DNA from: Adineta vaga
Lineage: Eukaryota > Rotifera
Reading direction: 5' to 3'
Length of the DNA stretch: 64,000 nucleotides
Assembly (NCBI GenBank): GCA_021613535.1
Contig: CP075496.1
Span: 13,206,001-13,270,000, forward strand
Position 1 is the stretch's first letter; each line of letters starts with the position of its first letter. The position numbers and the translations under genes were made by a program. Shown here piece after piece: positions 52,621 to 64,000 of this stretch. Under the pieces are notes generated by a model, which saw only the letters and a list, made by a program, of their open reading frames with translations, ran no database searches and was not told where the DNA came from.

Positions 52621-52799
52621 TTCTTCTTTCAGAGGATAGATAAAAACAATTAATATCATTATATTTATCAAATTCACGTATTTTTAATGTTCGACTAGTA
52701 CCGATCGGTCCACAGAAAGAATATCTAAATAGAGGATTTTGTTCAGTTTTCGATGCTGTATCTTTTAGTACATTAAACGAATAATTTCATAAAGCTCTT

Positions 52800-53043
52800 C
52801 CCAGGTCGAAAAATCCGATATTGGATCCGATAGGACATTATTGGATTCTTGGTGACGGATCTGTATTGGATTCCGTCAGTAGAATTTCCGTCAGAAGCTG
52901 CAAATTTTATGAGCGTTCTTTTTTGCTATATTTTATTGTGGTCTTATGGCTACCTGTCGGATCCGTCGAAATCCGTTTTTTGGAAACTATAGTATGCTAT
53001 GTTGGATCCGATCGGATTCGAGTATCCGATTGGTCGACCTGGG
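52800..53043. mobile_element. 244-bp element with CCCAGGTCGA terminal inverted repeats
   Basis: Ends CCCAGGTCGA (52800-52809) and TCGACCTGGG (53034-53043) are perfect inverted repeats. Inside, GGATCCGAT-type palindromic motifs recur (near 52820, 52970 and 53004). No coding frame of its own. Flanks are similar on both sides (CTCTT and, inverted, CTCTAA), so the true ends could lie slightly outside. Confidence 0.65.
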
Positions 53044-53809
53044 TTAGAGTCTAAATAAATCTCAATTTCTGGGCGTATCTTTTGACAAATCTCAAAATAG
53101 TTTCGGGAGTGGTTGTCAGTAAAATTGATGTATTTTTTTATTCGTTCAACCAGATGCACTAAAAATTTGGATCTCGAGGTTTTCAATGAAGCTGAACAAA
53201 ATCAAAACATAAAATCAAGAAAAAGAAATTTTGACGAGTGTTTCTTCTTTTTAAGAGAGTTTTTTAAAGAATATAGATGCGTTAATCATCATTATAGTTC
53301 TTTCAGAGAGGGGTCAGCGAATCCTACGGATGAGCGTTACTTGTTTTATAGCTGAGTATTGGCGGAATCAAATCTATTTATAATATTTTTACTTTTGTTT
53401 TACTTCTGAGTACGAAAAGGAAAAATATGAAATAAAATGTGTCTACAATACTCTTTTAAAAAGAAACTTCCAAAGAATAATATAGTCCAATTAATTTATT
53501 AAGAATCAATTAAATTATTTCCTATTATTCACATGAATAATATGTGTCATGTTGTTTTCTCTTTCTTTATTTAAATATCACGAACAGATCCTATTTTTGT
53601 CTCTTTTATTCTTTCGTTTCTGACCATACATAGCCTAGACCATGTTATAACGATCGTTACTTTTCTTCTTTCTATTCTCGAAGTTTCTATATTTTATTTT
53701 CATATCGTAAAGTTCGACATATTCAACAACATTCATTTAGTTAGTGACTACTGCTGTTTGTTGTATTCACCTTTTGTTTTTTTTATAGCCTATATTTGTC
53801 TGATTAATT

Positions 53810-55496
53810 CCCAGGTGAATGAAAGCGGCCACGTTTACGGTATGTAAACGTTCCGTAAACGTTTTAAAAACGGCATCTTTACGGTATGATACGGTATCAA
53901 TTCGGACCGTATTTTCAGGCACAGAATTACGTATCGTAATGTGTCCGTTCAGTAAACGTTCCGTATTCGGTGGTTTTCTAGGAATTATCGGATAGCAGAC
54001 GGTAGTATGTTTTACACCACATTGAGGCCGTTTTTGACCGAAAATGGGCCGATTTATATCCGTTTACACGAATCAGTATCTGTCATCTCCACAATAACTT
54101 AATTTTAAATCACCCACCTCATTTATCAATAGCTCTTTGAGTTTGCTTCGAACTATAGTTAGACTTTATTATCACGTTCAATATAAAAAACAATAACAAC
54201 AAAAAACAATATCCAGGACGAGTAATCCGGTTTTCAGATCCGACGGAATCCTGTTAGATTCTCATAACTAAGCTAGATATCGTCTGCAACATGAACACTT
54301 CACTCGTCATTTTATTATATCTAATATATCAATCGCCCATAGTCTGATTGGATGACTGAGTTTTATTCTCATGGTGTTCTTGTAATATATCAGGAAACTA
54401 TGATTTGTTTACCAACTATGGTTTTCATATACGAGCTCGTATACGAGTACTGTAGCTGGTGAAAAAAACCATATTTATCTGACACATTACAAAAACACCA
54501 TCGAAACAGAAATCAGTCAGCTATAGCTAGACTAATCAGCACCACTTACTTGATTCATACTTATCAATAATCTAAGTTTTTAAAAAATTTATTTTAAAAA
54601 ATCTTACTTATTTTTCAACTAATGATTATACTCTAAAAGTAAACAATAAAATTCATTCGAAAAATTCTTACTGTTCAGTTGATTATTATAAATAATCTAA
54701 AAAAAGAAAAGAAAATTTATCTAAATAAAATTCTTACTTACTGTTCAATCTGATTTATTCCATCTAAAATTGCAAAACCAAAATAAATTTTGTCAGTAAG
54801 GTGACCCACCAATATACTCTCTCGTCAGTCACAAATTAGACTAGAGAATAGATCTTTCGAAATTATATGTGAACGAGAAAAACGAACTGACATAATAAAG
54901 ATGCTTCCAAAAAACATCGAAAGCTGATTACATTGAATGTCTATAGCATCTTTTATTTCGTTAGGTATATCTGCCTAGACGGTTGTGGATGTACAAAAAT
55001 ATAAAAATATAAATATAAAAAAACCTTGTGATTCAGTAATATGTATTGAAATTTCTATTCATTATTTATTATTTATATATGTATATTCGAATGTTAAGTC
55101 GTGTGTTTAACTATTTATATTTGAAGTTTTGTATAGATGGCGCCATAATTTGCACAATATATTAATTATATTTTTGTTTTACTTCTCACTCTCCATCTAT
55201 CTAGAAAATTACTTTTCATTTTATAAAAAATAATAATATTGTACAGAATGTCATATACCGGGATCTGTGGCCTTATTAAGTAGGTTTTCAGAAAAAACGG
55301 TTTAAAAACAGGGCGTAATCTGAGTTCCGTTTTCGAATAGAATTCGGTGCTCCGTAATACGGTCCGTAAATGGTGCGAAAAATATCCGTATTTACACCGT
55401 TAACTGCTGTCGGTATACAAAAAAAGTCGGAGATCCGTTTAGATGCCGTTTTTTATTGGTATACTGCCGTTTTCGGTCCGACTCGTTCGACCTGGG
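53810..55496. mobile_element. 1.7-kb element of the same CCCAGGT family, ACGG-rich ends
   Basis: Left end CCCAGGTGAA (53810) and inverted right end CCCAGGTCGAA (55496). Both subterminal 250-base zones are unusually rich in CGTAAACG, ACGGTA and GGTCCGTA motifs, and AAAAACGGCATCT occurs in both in inverted orientation. The 1.2-kb interior is AT-rich without a transposase frame, so it looks non-autonomous. Two smaller solo elements are an alternative reading. Confidence 0.5.
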
Positions 55497-55792
55497 TTAT
55501 GACCATGGATTCAACTGCAACAGCAACTTTTGATGAATGATCAAGTATATATATTCAAATGAGAGGATCAAGTGAACATTTACAATTTGTTTATCGATTA
55601 ACTCTTGAATTTCAGCGATATATCCTGATAAGAAGAACAGAAGAATACAAAGATACAACTCCTTATAAATCAAGTGATGAAAGCAAAAACATCGATCTTC
55701 ATTTGTCTGAATTATCGGAAAAGTCTGGTATCTACAGACTTAATGTTCGAATAACCGATAAATCAGGCGTGGTCTTCACAAATAGAAATATA

Positions 55793-55930
55793 CCCAGGTC
55801 AAGCAATAGGGGCCGGTTACGGCAGGAAAGTACCAGAAATCGCTGAAACATAGAAGGAGTATTCCGAGCGGAAATTTTCGGATTTTTTTCCGATAAGTTC
55901 CCACTGGAAAGCACAGGAAATTGATTAGAA
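55793..55930. mobile_element. Possible end fragment of a third CCCAGGTC element
   Basis: CCCAGGTC at 55793-55800 is followed by a GC-richer stretch with GGAAATTTTCGG / TTTTTTCCGAT palindromic motifs, like the subterminal zones of the two elements before it. No matching opposite end was found. Confidence 0.3.
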
Positions 55931-57104
55931 TTCACCGGAACAAATCAGAAAGAAGCTGCTAAAAATAAACTATATGAAAAGTTCCTATGGACAACGATAA
56001 AAGATAGGTATAAGTCAAGCATTTACATTCTAAAAAAATAAGATTTCTGTTTATTTTACAGTCGAATTTTTTAAATCATCTCACAATATCAAAAGTTCAA
56101 CAGTGAACATTTTAATAAATATCTATCTTTTTCATTTTCAATATATTGCATTTTTCTTCTGTGTTGAATGTGTTTTGTCTATTATTAAAGAATAGTGATT
56201 GCGTCATCGAATAAAAATATTTCATCATAAACTAATAACGATGGTAGCTACATTTCATTACTTTTCTACGGTCTTTTATTAGATTTATATATTCAATTAC
56301 GTGGATTTTAATAAATTTGATGCATCTAAGAATTCTCGAAAGGAGCTCATTATTAACAATACAATGATTTTTTTGAAAAAAAAAGCTGGTGAAGGTATAG
56401 AGTATGGCTATGGGTGAATCCTCTTCTTGAATTATACTTTCTTATTAGTATATAACGGGGTAGTTCTGTATTATAACGCTTTTATTAAAGACTTTTTCAG
56501 AAAATCAAACATTTTATTTCTGCTTTTCCGGTTGAAAAATTGCAGTGTTAAAAAAATATTTGGGATTACTTGCATCCTACTGCGCTCCTTCAAATTAGAT
56601 AGACAAGAAACCTGGAAAGGGTGGATTCATGGAGAATTTTGGTTTCAAAATGAATAATTTTTCACGTTTGTTTGCTGAATATCTTCCGATCGCATTGCGA
56701 TATAGAGATTGGTCCATTTATGCGTTTCATAGTAAGTCAGCTATAAAACTTGCACACCAATATATAAAATACTTGTAGTTTATTTAAATTTATATCAATA
56801 CATTCATTCAGTTTTTTTATGGTACAAAGTTTTGAAACTCGCTGCTGCTCATCGTTGTACTGATCATTTTGGCACAAGGTGGTAATGGTACAGATCAACT
56901 TTTCGCAGCAACATTTTTAATTTATAATTTCAGAACAGAACTCACAAAATACAATACTGCTAAGACAATTCTTTGAACATTAGAAGGTACTAGAAAACAA
57001 GTCCGTCTTTCTCACAGTCGAAGTTTCAGTGAGTTGAAACGACGAACATTATCTATATATATCACAGAAAGAGATTATTTGATACGATAATAAATAAAAC
57101 AGAG
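55931..57104. other. Region without a supported gene
   Basis: AT-rich DNA, no convincing coding region. The last part is presumably the 3' UTR of the minus-strand STRA6-like gene. Confidence 0.4.
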
Positions 57105-60100
57105 TCATTTCACAACATTCTTTTGCCATACTTGTTGTAAATCCATTTCTGACACAAGACTTGCTCGATGATGATTCTGTTGTACTAATGATAATCTTTT
57201 GATGTTTTCTTTTGATATTTCTACTTGTTTGTTGTTCTTGTCAAGTAAAGCTTGAGTTCTTAATGATATAAATGATGGATTTCTCAATAAGAGTACTGCT
57301 AAATGCCACTTTCGAATTGCTCTTGATGAATAATCTTTCTTTTTTTGTTTCTCAATTTGAATTGTTGGTAAGATTGAATTATATTGTTGTGCTTTCATTC
57401 TCCCATATAAATAACTTGCACATACTAACATAATTGGATTACGATGAACAGCTTCAAATTGAATAAAACCACAATAAGCAGAAAATCCTGCATCGAATGT
57501 TTCAAGTTTTCTTCCTAAAGGTGAATAATCAAGACGACACATGTATAAAAATCCACCAATGATACTTTTAATGATTCGTATAATCGATGAAACTAAACCA
57601 AGAAATGCATCAAGAAAGAAATTAAAATATAAAAATATCATCAAAACACGACGATTATTGATCGCTAATATATCACCATAATGTTGTAAAAAGACATATC
57701 TTGCTAAAATATTATTTAGATATTGTTTAAAAAAGATTAATAATAGAACAGGTATGATTTTTTTCAGAATTGTTTCAAGAAATTTAACACTACCATATTG
57801 AATAAATGCAGCGATACACATATAGATAAGAAATGCAAATGCTGCTATTAATATATAACCCCAAACAACATAACCAATAAAATATCCTGCAAAGTGAAAA
57901 TTTCCTGTTGTATAACTTAAAAATTTCGATTTATCTCGTTTGGGAATTTCTGAAACATCACCACGAAATATTTGAAATAGATTTCGTCGAATACTTCCTA
58001 ATAAAACCAACAATTGTATTGTTGTGATAACAAATGCTGTTAATATTGCAAGAACATATGGGATAAGAAATTTTGGCATTGGAAAATCTTTTTGTGTTCC
58101 TTGCGAAATATTGTTATAGGCTGTTAGTGCATCGACAATTGTTTGAAGAGTTTTTTCTAGGTCATCTAATAGTGGTACGACAAGTATACACGCTTGTATT
58201 GTTAAAATAAGTAATAGAAGAAGGACGGATGCATAAACAGAAATGATTCGTGCTGAAAAACGAAAATCATCTCGCCATTGATAAATAAATTTTGGTATTA
58301 ATCGTCCAATAAAATATCGAGTTGTTGAACGTTGATGATCTGCTCGAAAAAGATTTCGCACATAAGACATTTCAACAGAATATGGCATTGATGAATGTAA
58401 AAGAACTTTTTCTTCTCGTGTTAGACATAAAGAATTTAGACGATGACCTTGATGACGTTGAATTAATTTATGAATTTTTTGTATTAATAGTATTGGTAAT
58501 TTCACTACTATATATGACCAACATAAATATCGAGGAAGATCAGTTAGAATTTCTATAATTATTAAGTTTTGTCCTGTACCATAAAAAGAAAATAATGTCA
58601 TCAGATCTGTTCCGTTTGTTTCATTGAAATTATCATTTGATGGATAGTAATCACTTTGACATATACTATTATCGATGATTATAAGAGAAAAACCTAACCA
58701 AGCATATAAGGATGCACAAGTTAATGTTAAAATTGTATCGATATAAGCAGCGGATAAAATTGGATAATAACGAAGACCAATAACAATAACTTGTGCGATT
58801 CGTAATAAATAAACAACAATTACACCTAAAATAGACAAGATTTCGATGAGATAAGTGAATAGAATATATTTAAACCTTGATCTTTCGAAGTATCACCAAC
58901 AAGAACTTGTATGACAATACTTAAAAGTTCATCAGCAATAATAGCAAAGACTACAGCAGCAAATTTTCGTTTGACATGTATATAAAAATCTAATGGAATG
59001 ACAGGGCCAATATAACCTTTTAATTTCTTTCGTAAACATGTTGTTCGTTTGGAGAAAATTACGAAAACTAAGACGAGAAAACAAGCAATAGGAAATGTTA
59101 ATAAATTAAAATCACTATAATCGATTATAGCACAAAATGAATTTCTTTGATAGAATAATGGTTCGTTATCATTATATTTCTTAACTAATTCATCATGAAT
59201 TGGTTGAATAAGTAACCATTTAACAATTAATGCAACTATTGTTACAATTACCATAAGAATCGCAGTAAAACATGAGGAAAATCGAGCAGATTGTTTTACA
59301 TTAGCTAATGCAATATGTTTTAAATTTTGATTTTCTGCATTTATTTGATTTACTCTAAAAAATGCAAAGAATATTGACAGTGTTTTTTTAAAAGAGATAT
59401 TCAAATTCTACTTTGGTTTTTCCTTTTTTGGTTGTTGTCTTCTTCGACGAATTGTACAACCAATTGTAAGTCCATAGAAAATAACTATTAGAATAGCTAC
59501 TACGATTCCGAGTGTAATCACTTGAATACCACTACTCGATTCTAGAAAAATTTCAATATTCAATCGAACTATTTAATGTTCAGCATTTTATATATTGTTT
59601 ATAGTAAATTAAAATCTTTGACAGAAAATGCAAGAAAAAGGCTTCTTTCAACTTATGACAGATTAGAAAAATAATGAGAACTTTGTAAAAGTGGTTAACT
59701 CGACCTCTATCAAGTGTTTTCTTTTGATGAATATTTTCTTGTTGGTATCGTCTGAATAGAATAATTATTGAAAAACTATTTATATAGTCACGTATGTTTT
59801 CTTAGATTTCAGACAAATATATATGAAAAACTAGTTTGACGAAAATAAACTTTAACTATAGATAAATAATGACCGAATCAAAACTTACGTTCAGTACAAT
59901 ATGTTCCAATCCACCAAAATTTACATGTACATTCTGCATAGCCATTTACATCATCTGTACAATAGCCATACATTCCACATGGATTATACGTCGAACAATC
60001 TATACAAATAAATAAGTTCCAGATCACAGATCATGTTTTTAAAATTTAAAATAGTTACTTTGGCTTGCAACGATGGTCACGCTCATCCATAGAAATAAGG

Positions 60101-60125
60101 CGCTTGATGTAGCAATGACAATCAT
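57105..60125 (-). CDS. STRA6-like: STRA6-like multi-pass receptor with signal peptide, EGF and extra TM
   Basis: Five minus-strand exons: 60125-60059, 59999-59889, 59541-59412, 59354-58876 and 58825-57105; 835 aa. The last two introns are only 57 and 50 nt and remove apparent in-frame stops. Exon 1 encodes a signal peptide (MIVIATSSALFLWMSVTIV). Exon 2 encodes one EGF-like domain with six cysteines (NCSTYNPCGMYGYC, AECTCKFWW, GTYCTE). Exon 3 encodes a single TM helix and a basic stop-transfer (CTIRRRRQQPKKEK). The rest is a STRA6/RBP-receptor-type multi-pass domain (LRYYPILSAAYID, LYAWLGFSLI, LDYSPLGRKLETFDAGFSAYCG, NPIMLVCASYLYGR). STRA6 proteins move retinol across the plasma membrane from binding protein (family knowledge); the ligand here is unknown. 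An EGF module before STRA6 is not in the vertebrate protein. Confidence 0.85.
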
Positions 60126-61139
60126 TATTGCCAATGTCGTTTTTCAATAATGTTTAAAAATACGCACCGTCTGCGTATATAAAGAAGACAATTTCTTTTA
60201 ATTTTAGAGAAATTCTTTCATTTCTATATGTCACTTCAGTCTCTTATTCATTTTTTCTCTTGCCATCAAAAATAAACAGAAAAGAATAGAGAAGAAAAAG
60301 AAAACGTAGTTGATGACTTGAGAAGTTGTGATTCAGCCTGTTGTTCAAGAAAAACATTTAATGTTAAAAAGAAAGAATAATTGTGGGAGACAAATATTAC
60401 TCGAATAGGCGTATTTCCATAGGTGACAAAACAAATATTACAACAGATTTTGTCATTCCTTTTCAAATGCACATTTATTATTTGTATTATTCATGCATGG
60501 TACATTTTTGTTTTGAATAAAAATTGATTGAAAAAAAACACGAAACTCATATTTGCAATGCAAATAAATCAGAAACATTCAATTTCTAGTCTGTATGTAA
60601 CACTAATAGGAGTAAAACATTATACACTGGTTGACATATTAGGGAATAGAAGAAATAATCTATATTTCCCTTTATTTGAATGATTTTTTAGTTCAGAAAA
60701 ATAATATTTACCTACCACATTTACGACTGAATCTCTTCTTTTCAAGGTAAGTATGAAAAGCATCTATTTAAGTGCGAAGTAAAAAATTGAATGTTTTCTA
60801 AGTAATTTGTTAAAATTTTCAGTAAAAAAAAGGCATTTTTTAAAATAAAATATTAGAAATTGATAAGTGGATATATAACTCTTGTTAATTAAAAAACAGA
60901 AATTTCTAAATAAAAAATTCTGTGTGTACGGTTAAGGATTCATGTATGCTGCACACACCTACATCCTCACACACCTACATCCTCAAACTCCTACAGCAAT
61001 AATTTTTTCTGGAGCCCACACATTTATTGTATTGCATGAAGAGACATGCATTCAAAGATGACATTTTCTTGGTTTTTTCAATTCATCAAAAGAAAAAATC
61101 ACGAATTTTGATAAATTAGAAAGTAAATTTGTTTTTTTC
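60126..61139. other. Intergenic region between STRA6-like and dynamin-like genes
   Basis: About 1 kb without a gene. A short tandem ACACCTACATCCTC motif is present near 60954-60985. It contains the STRA6-like promoter and the 3' UTR of the GTPase gene. Confidence 0.5.
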
Positions 61140-63577
61140 TTAATGTTTTGTGATTGACAATAGTTGATTTATACTAATAGTATTTTGTGAAGATATTTGT
61201 AAGAATTCATTGACGATCTTTTTGAAACTTCCATTTTCGTGTGATGATATTTCGGAATTACTTTGACGTATATCAAAAGCTATGATTGGCGCGATACGAA
61301 TAAAATCTTCAACTGCATTTTTGCGATTCACGTAGTTTGTATGTGACCAACGAATAGTTGCGATAATTAAAGGATGTATTACGCGTAATATTAATGTTTT
61401 AACTTCAATTGCATAGTGTTCCATGGTCAAATCAATTTGAAAGAAATTATTTTGTTCTGGACAAATTGCATTGAAAATCTTTTGTAATTCGATAATATAT
61501 TTATTATACATGAAAATAACTAAATGATCCGAAGCCTTGTTAATTGCACGAAGTATTTCGAATGTGATAGTTTTTCGTTGTTTATCATCAACTTCATAGG
61601 AATTCATTTGAAAAACAGCAATATCATGTTGTTCTAACATTGCATGTTCGATTAAATGTGATTGAATCGTAATCGATTGGCTGAATTTTTGAAAATTTTC
61701 CGCAAAAGTTTGAGTTAATATATTTTGACATTCAGTTCGATTTATAACTAAAGTTTCTTTTTGCCAACGAGAAGCACGTGCAAGAATTGGTTGATAACGT
61801 TTATTTTCGAAAATATCATTCCATTCATTTAAACTTAATTGTTTGATATAATCATCCGATGAGATAGTACTAATATCAGCTGAAGATATTTGTTGGAACA
61901 ATCTTAATACATCATTTATATGAGAAACTATCTTATCTTCAGTGATTGTTATTATTTGTTTCAAACGTGTCTGTGGTAATTCTTCTTCTATAAAATAGTT
62001 TAATTTCTCTTTACATTGATCGAAACCTTGTAATAATGTTCCATATTTTTGAATTTTTGTTTTCACTTGCCGTAATTCAGTTCTATCTCCTTTGGTTTCT
62101 TCGAGTAGAGTTACGTTTGTTGCAACGGGAAAAATATGTTCAGAACGAAACCCTTTTTGTTCAAGTTCGAGTTTTGCTTTTGTATAATGTTCTTGGTATT
62201 TCATTTGTGTTTGACACGAATCAAGTTTTGTGATTATACCAAAAGCACGTTTCATTCCATCGAAATGACCATGTTGTATTTCATTTAATAATTGTATTTG
62301 ATGGTCAGTTAAACTTGGTCGTTGTCCGTCAGTTAGAAAAAGAAATGCATCAGCATCTTGTACAACACGAATGGCGGATAAACGATGTTCAACTATGGGC
62401 GAATCACAACCAGGTACATCTACCAGAATATAATTCTCACCTAAAAGAACTTATCTGTCTACAAATACTGTCGTTAGCAACTCTTTCTTACCAGGTAATT
62501 TGTTTGTGTAGAAAGTAACGTGTTTAACAATATTTAAATATTTCTCATCAGTAATATAAATCTCCAATTCTTTTATAGTTTCTCTACGGTCATTATCGTT
62601 GGATGTATGATAATATTTTGTTAAACTATTTGGTAGAATTGTTTTTTGTTGAAGTTGACAAAGTAATGTTTGACGTTGTTTGAAATCATCATCAGTTTCA
62701 TTCTGTTTCTTGTACAAGTTATCTATGGCATCTTTGAATTCATCGTCATTATAAAATTCAACATCAGCAAATAATGTTGAATCATTTGTGACGAGTGGTT
62801 TAACTATTGTTTTTACTTGAGTACAACGTTCTATTCTATAAATAGATTAAAGAATTGTTTAAATCAAATTAAATAATGAAACAAAAAAGAAAAGATTTAC
62901 TTGGATGGTAAAATTTTAAATCCAAGAAGTGCATTAATAAACGTTGATTTACCAGCTTTTTCAAGACCAATAATACAAATTGTATTGCATTCTTTTTCAT
63001 TTATTTTTTGCATACGTTCTACATGTTCTTTAGTTTGATTTAGTGAATCCAATAAAATATTTATTTGTGCACAATCATTTGTATTTTTATCAACGATATA
63101 TTCTTGAATAACAATCATTGTTGACATAATTTCTAATAGTTCATCAATTAGTTTTTTCAATTTATCATTTGCATGTTTTGTATTTTGTGCTTCAGTAAAT
63201 TGAATTTTCAAATTTGTAACACCTGTCTGTTGCCAGTCAAGTAATTTCTTTAACCGTTGGTAAATAAGTTGACTGGAATTATGATCAGTGATGATATTTT
63301 CTAACTCACCATGTTCCCATTTTTCTCTCAGTAAAGTTTTGTAGAGTTCATGATTTTGTTCATATTTTAGAATCAAATTTTGTGTCCATCGTCCAAGTAA
63401 ATGTAAAAATTCATTTGTATCTACACCGTATTTGGTTATGAAAGAAAAACATTCTTGTTTGTCTTCTTCTATTTGCTTAAAGATCATCTGCGCCACATTT
63501 GTGTCAGTTTTCAATTTTTTTTCAACAGAAGCAGCATCAGATGATCTCTTCTTTGATGTAATAGAGAAGAGCGACAT
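61140..63577 (-). CDS. Dynamin-like large GTPase
   Basis: Exons 63577-62901, 62835-62492 and 62440-61140; 773 aa. Introns are 65 and 51 nt; the second removes an in-frame TAA and has a CTAAC branch-point-like motif. The start is the first ATG (MSLFSIT). A helical N-terminal segment of about 200 residues precedes the GTPase domain: G1 P-loop GLEKAGKST (204-212), an ERCTQ stretch as switch-I/G2 candidate, G3 DVPG (348-351) and G4 TKLD (411-414). A large helical region follows, with no transmembrane segment, PH domain or proline-rich tail visible. The order (helical bundle before the GTPase core) resembles dynamin-superfamily proteins other than classical dynamin. Membrane remodelling or defence roles are possible; function not assigned. 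Confidence 0.8.
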
Positions 63578-64000
63578 TTGATCATCGAATAACACGATAG
63601 ACAACTAGTATAGAACAATGCTGTGTTCTTCTTATTGACAGAGTAATGTATCGATAGAGGAAGGTAGTTCTCTCAACAAGGAGTTGTAAAACTTTTCTTT
63701 AAGAATAAAATTAATGGAGAAGAAGAAAAAAATTGTCGTCAGAATTGAAATACTGCTGATGCGTTTTCATAAACCAATAATGAGTCGAGAGGAAAACAAA
63801 AAATAAAATCATTCCATGTTAATAAAGAATTACAGGTCGTAAAAATCTGTCAGAGCAAGAACTTGATAAATGTTATTTTACACATATCTAGTTTTGAGCA
63901 TTTAATCATCGTTTCATTATACTTCATTTATATTCAAGTCAATTCAGCCATCAGTACTAATAGAAATAAAGTCTATAAGATGATAAAAGCTTTTCAAGAA
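63578..64000. other. Upstream region of the dynamin-like gene
   Basis: No coding region seen. Holds the 5' UTR and promoter of the minus-strand gene; no specific element assigned. Confidence 0.4.

Noticed and set aside
58826-58875. Frameshift in the STRA6-like gene
   Set aside because: Explained by a 50-nt GT-AG intron with consistent phase 1 junctions.
62441-62491. Nonsense mutation in the dynamin-like gene
   Set aside because: The in-frame TAA lies in a 51-nt GT-AG intron with a strong donor and CTAAC branch point; joining restores the G3 region in frame.

Overview
The window looks like nuclear DNA of a small invertebrate, most probably a bdelloid rotifer. This is an inference from: AT-rich sequence, many 50-65 nt GT-AG introns, compact metazoan genes (BUD13, a DBX homeobox gene, RASGEF1, STRA6-like), intron-bearing copies of a bacterial-type D-lactate dehydrogenase, and an F-box/leucine-rich-repeat gene made of near-identical exon cassettes. 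No operons, CRISPR arrays or convincing RNA genes were seen.

Layout. 1-1252: 3' part of BUD13 (+). 3444-5776: DBX-class homeobox gene (+) with an 11-nt microexon inside the homeodomain. 7743-9040: seven-transmembrane receptor (+), with one frame break. 9132-9859: small unknown 3-exon gene (-), convergent with the receptor and divergent from the next gene. 10435-22348: giant gene of about 38 exons (+), encoding an N-myristoylation-type start, cupredoxin-like modules, a chitobiase C-terminal-type module and many FN3 domains. 23163-24288 and 25248-26395: tandem LdhA-type D-2-hydroxyacid dehydrogenases (+). 28915-31648: ankyrin-repeat protein with a disordered tail (+). 31932-34586: RASGEF1-family Ras exchange factor, 12 exons (+). 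36055-37167: a previously hidden 7-exon secreted cysteine-rich protein (-).

From about 40.4 to 57 kb the DNA becomes mosaic. It holds a near-identical fragment of the STRA6-like gene (40407-41171), a TIR element (41180-41798) cutting a small secreted VWC-like gene, the F-box + LRR gene (44270-47567) whose LRR part repeats exactly every 141 bp, a 256-bp inverted repeat, arrays of AGAACC hairpins, and at least two elements sharing a CCCAGGT-type terminus. Then 57105-60125 holds the complete STRA6-like gene (-), with an unexpected signal peptide + EGF + single-TM N-terminus. 61140-63577 is a dynamin-like GTPase (-).

The genes share no single pathway. Several are typical developmental or signalling genes (DBX, RASGEF1, STRA6-like retinoid transport), others are lineage-expanded or acquired (LdhA, LRR, GPCR, dynamin-like). 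Exon boundaries were derived by hand from GT/AG sites and codon phase. Four places need a one-base correction to keep a clear frame, which could be assembly errors or real lesions.
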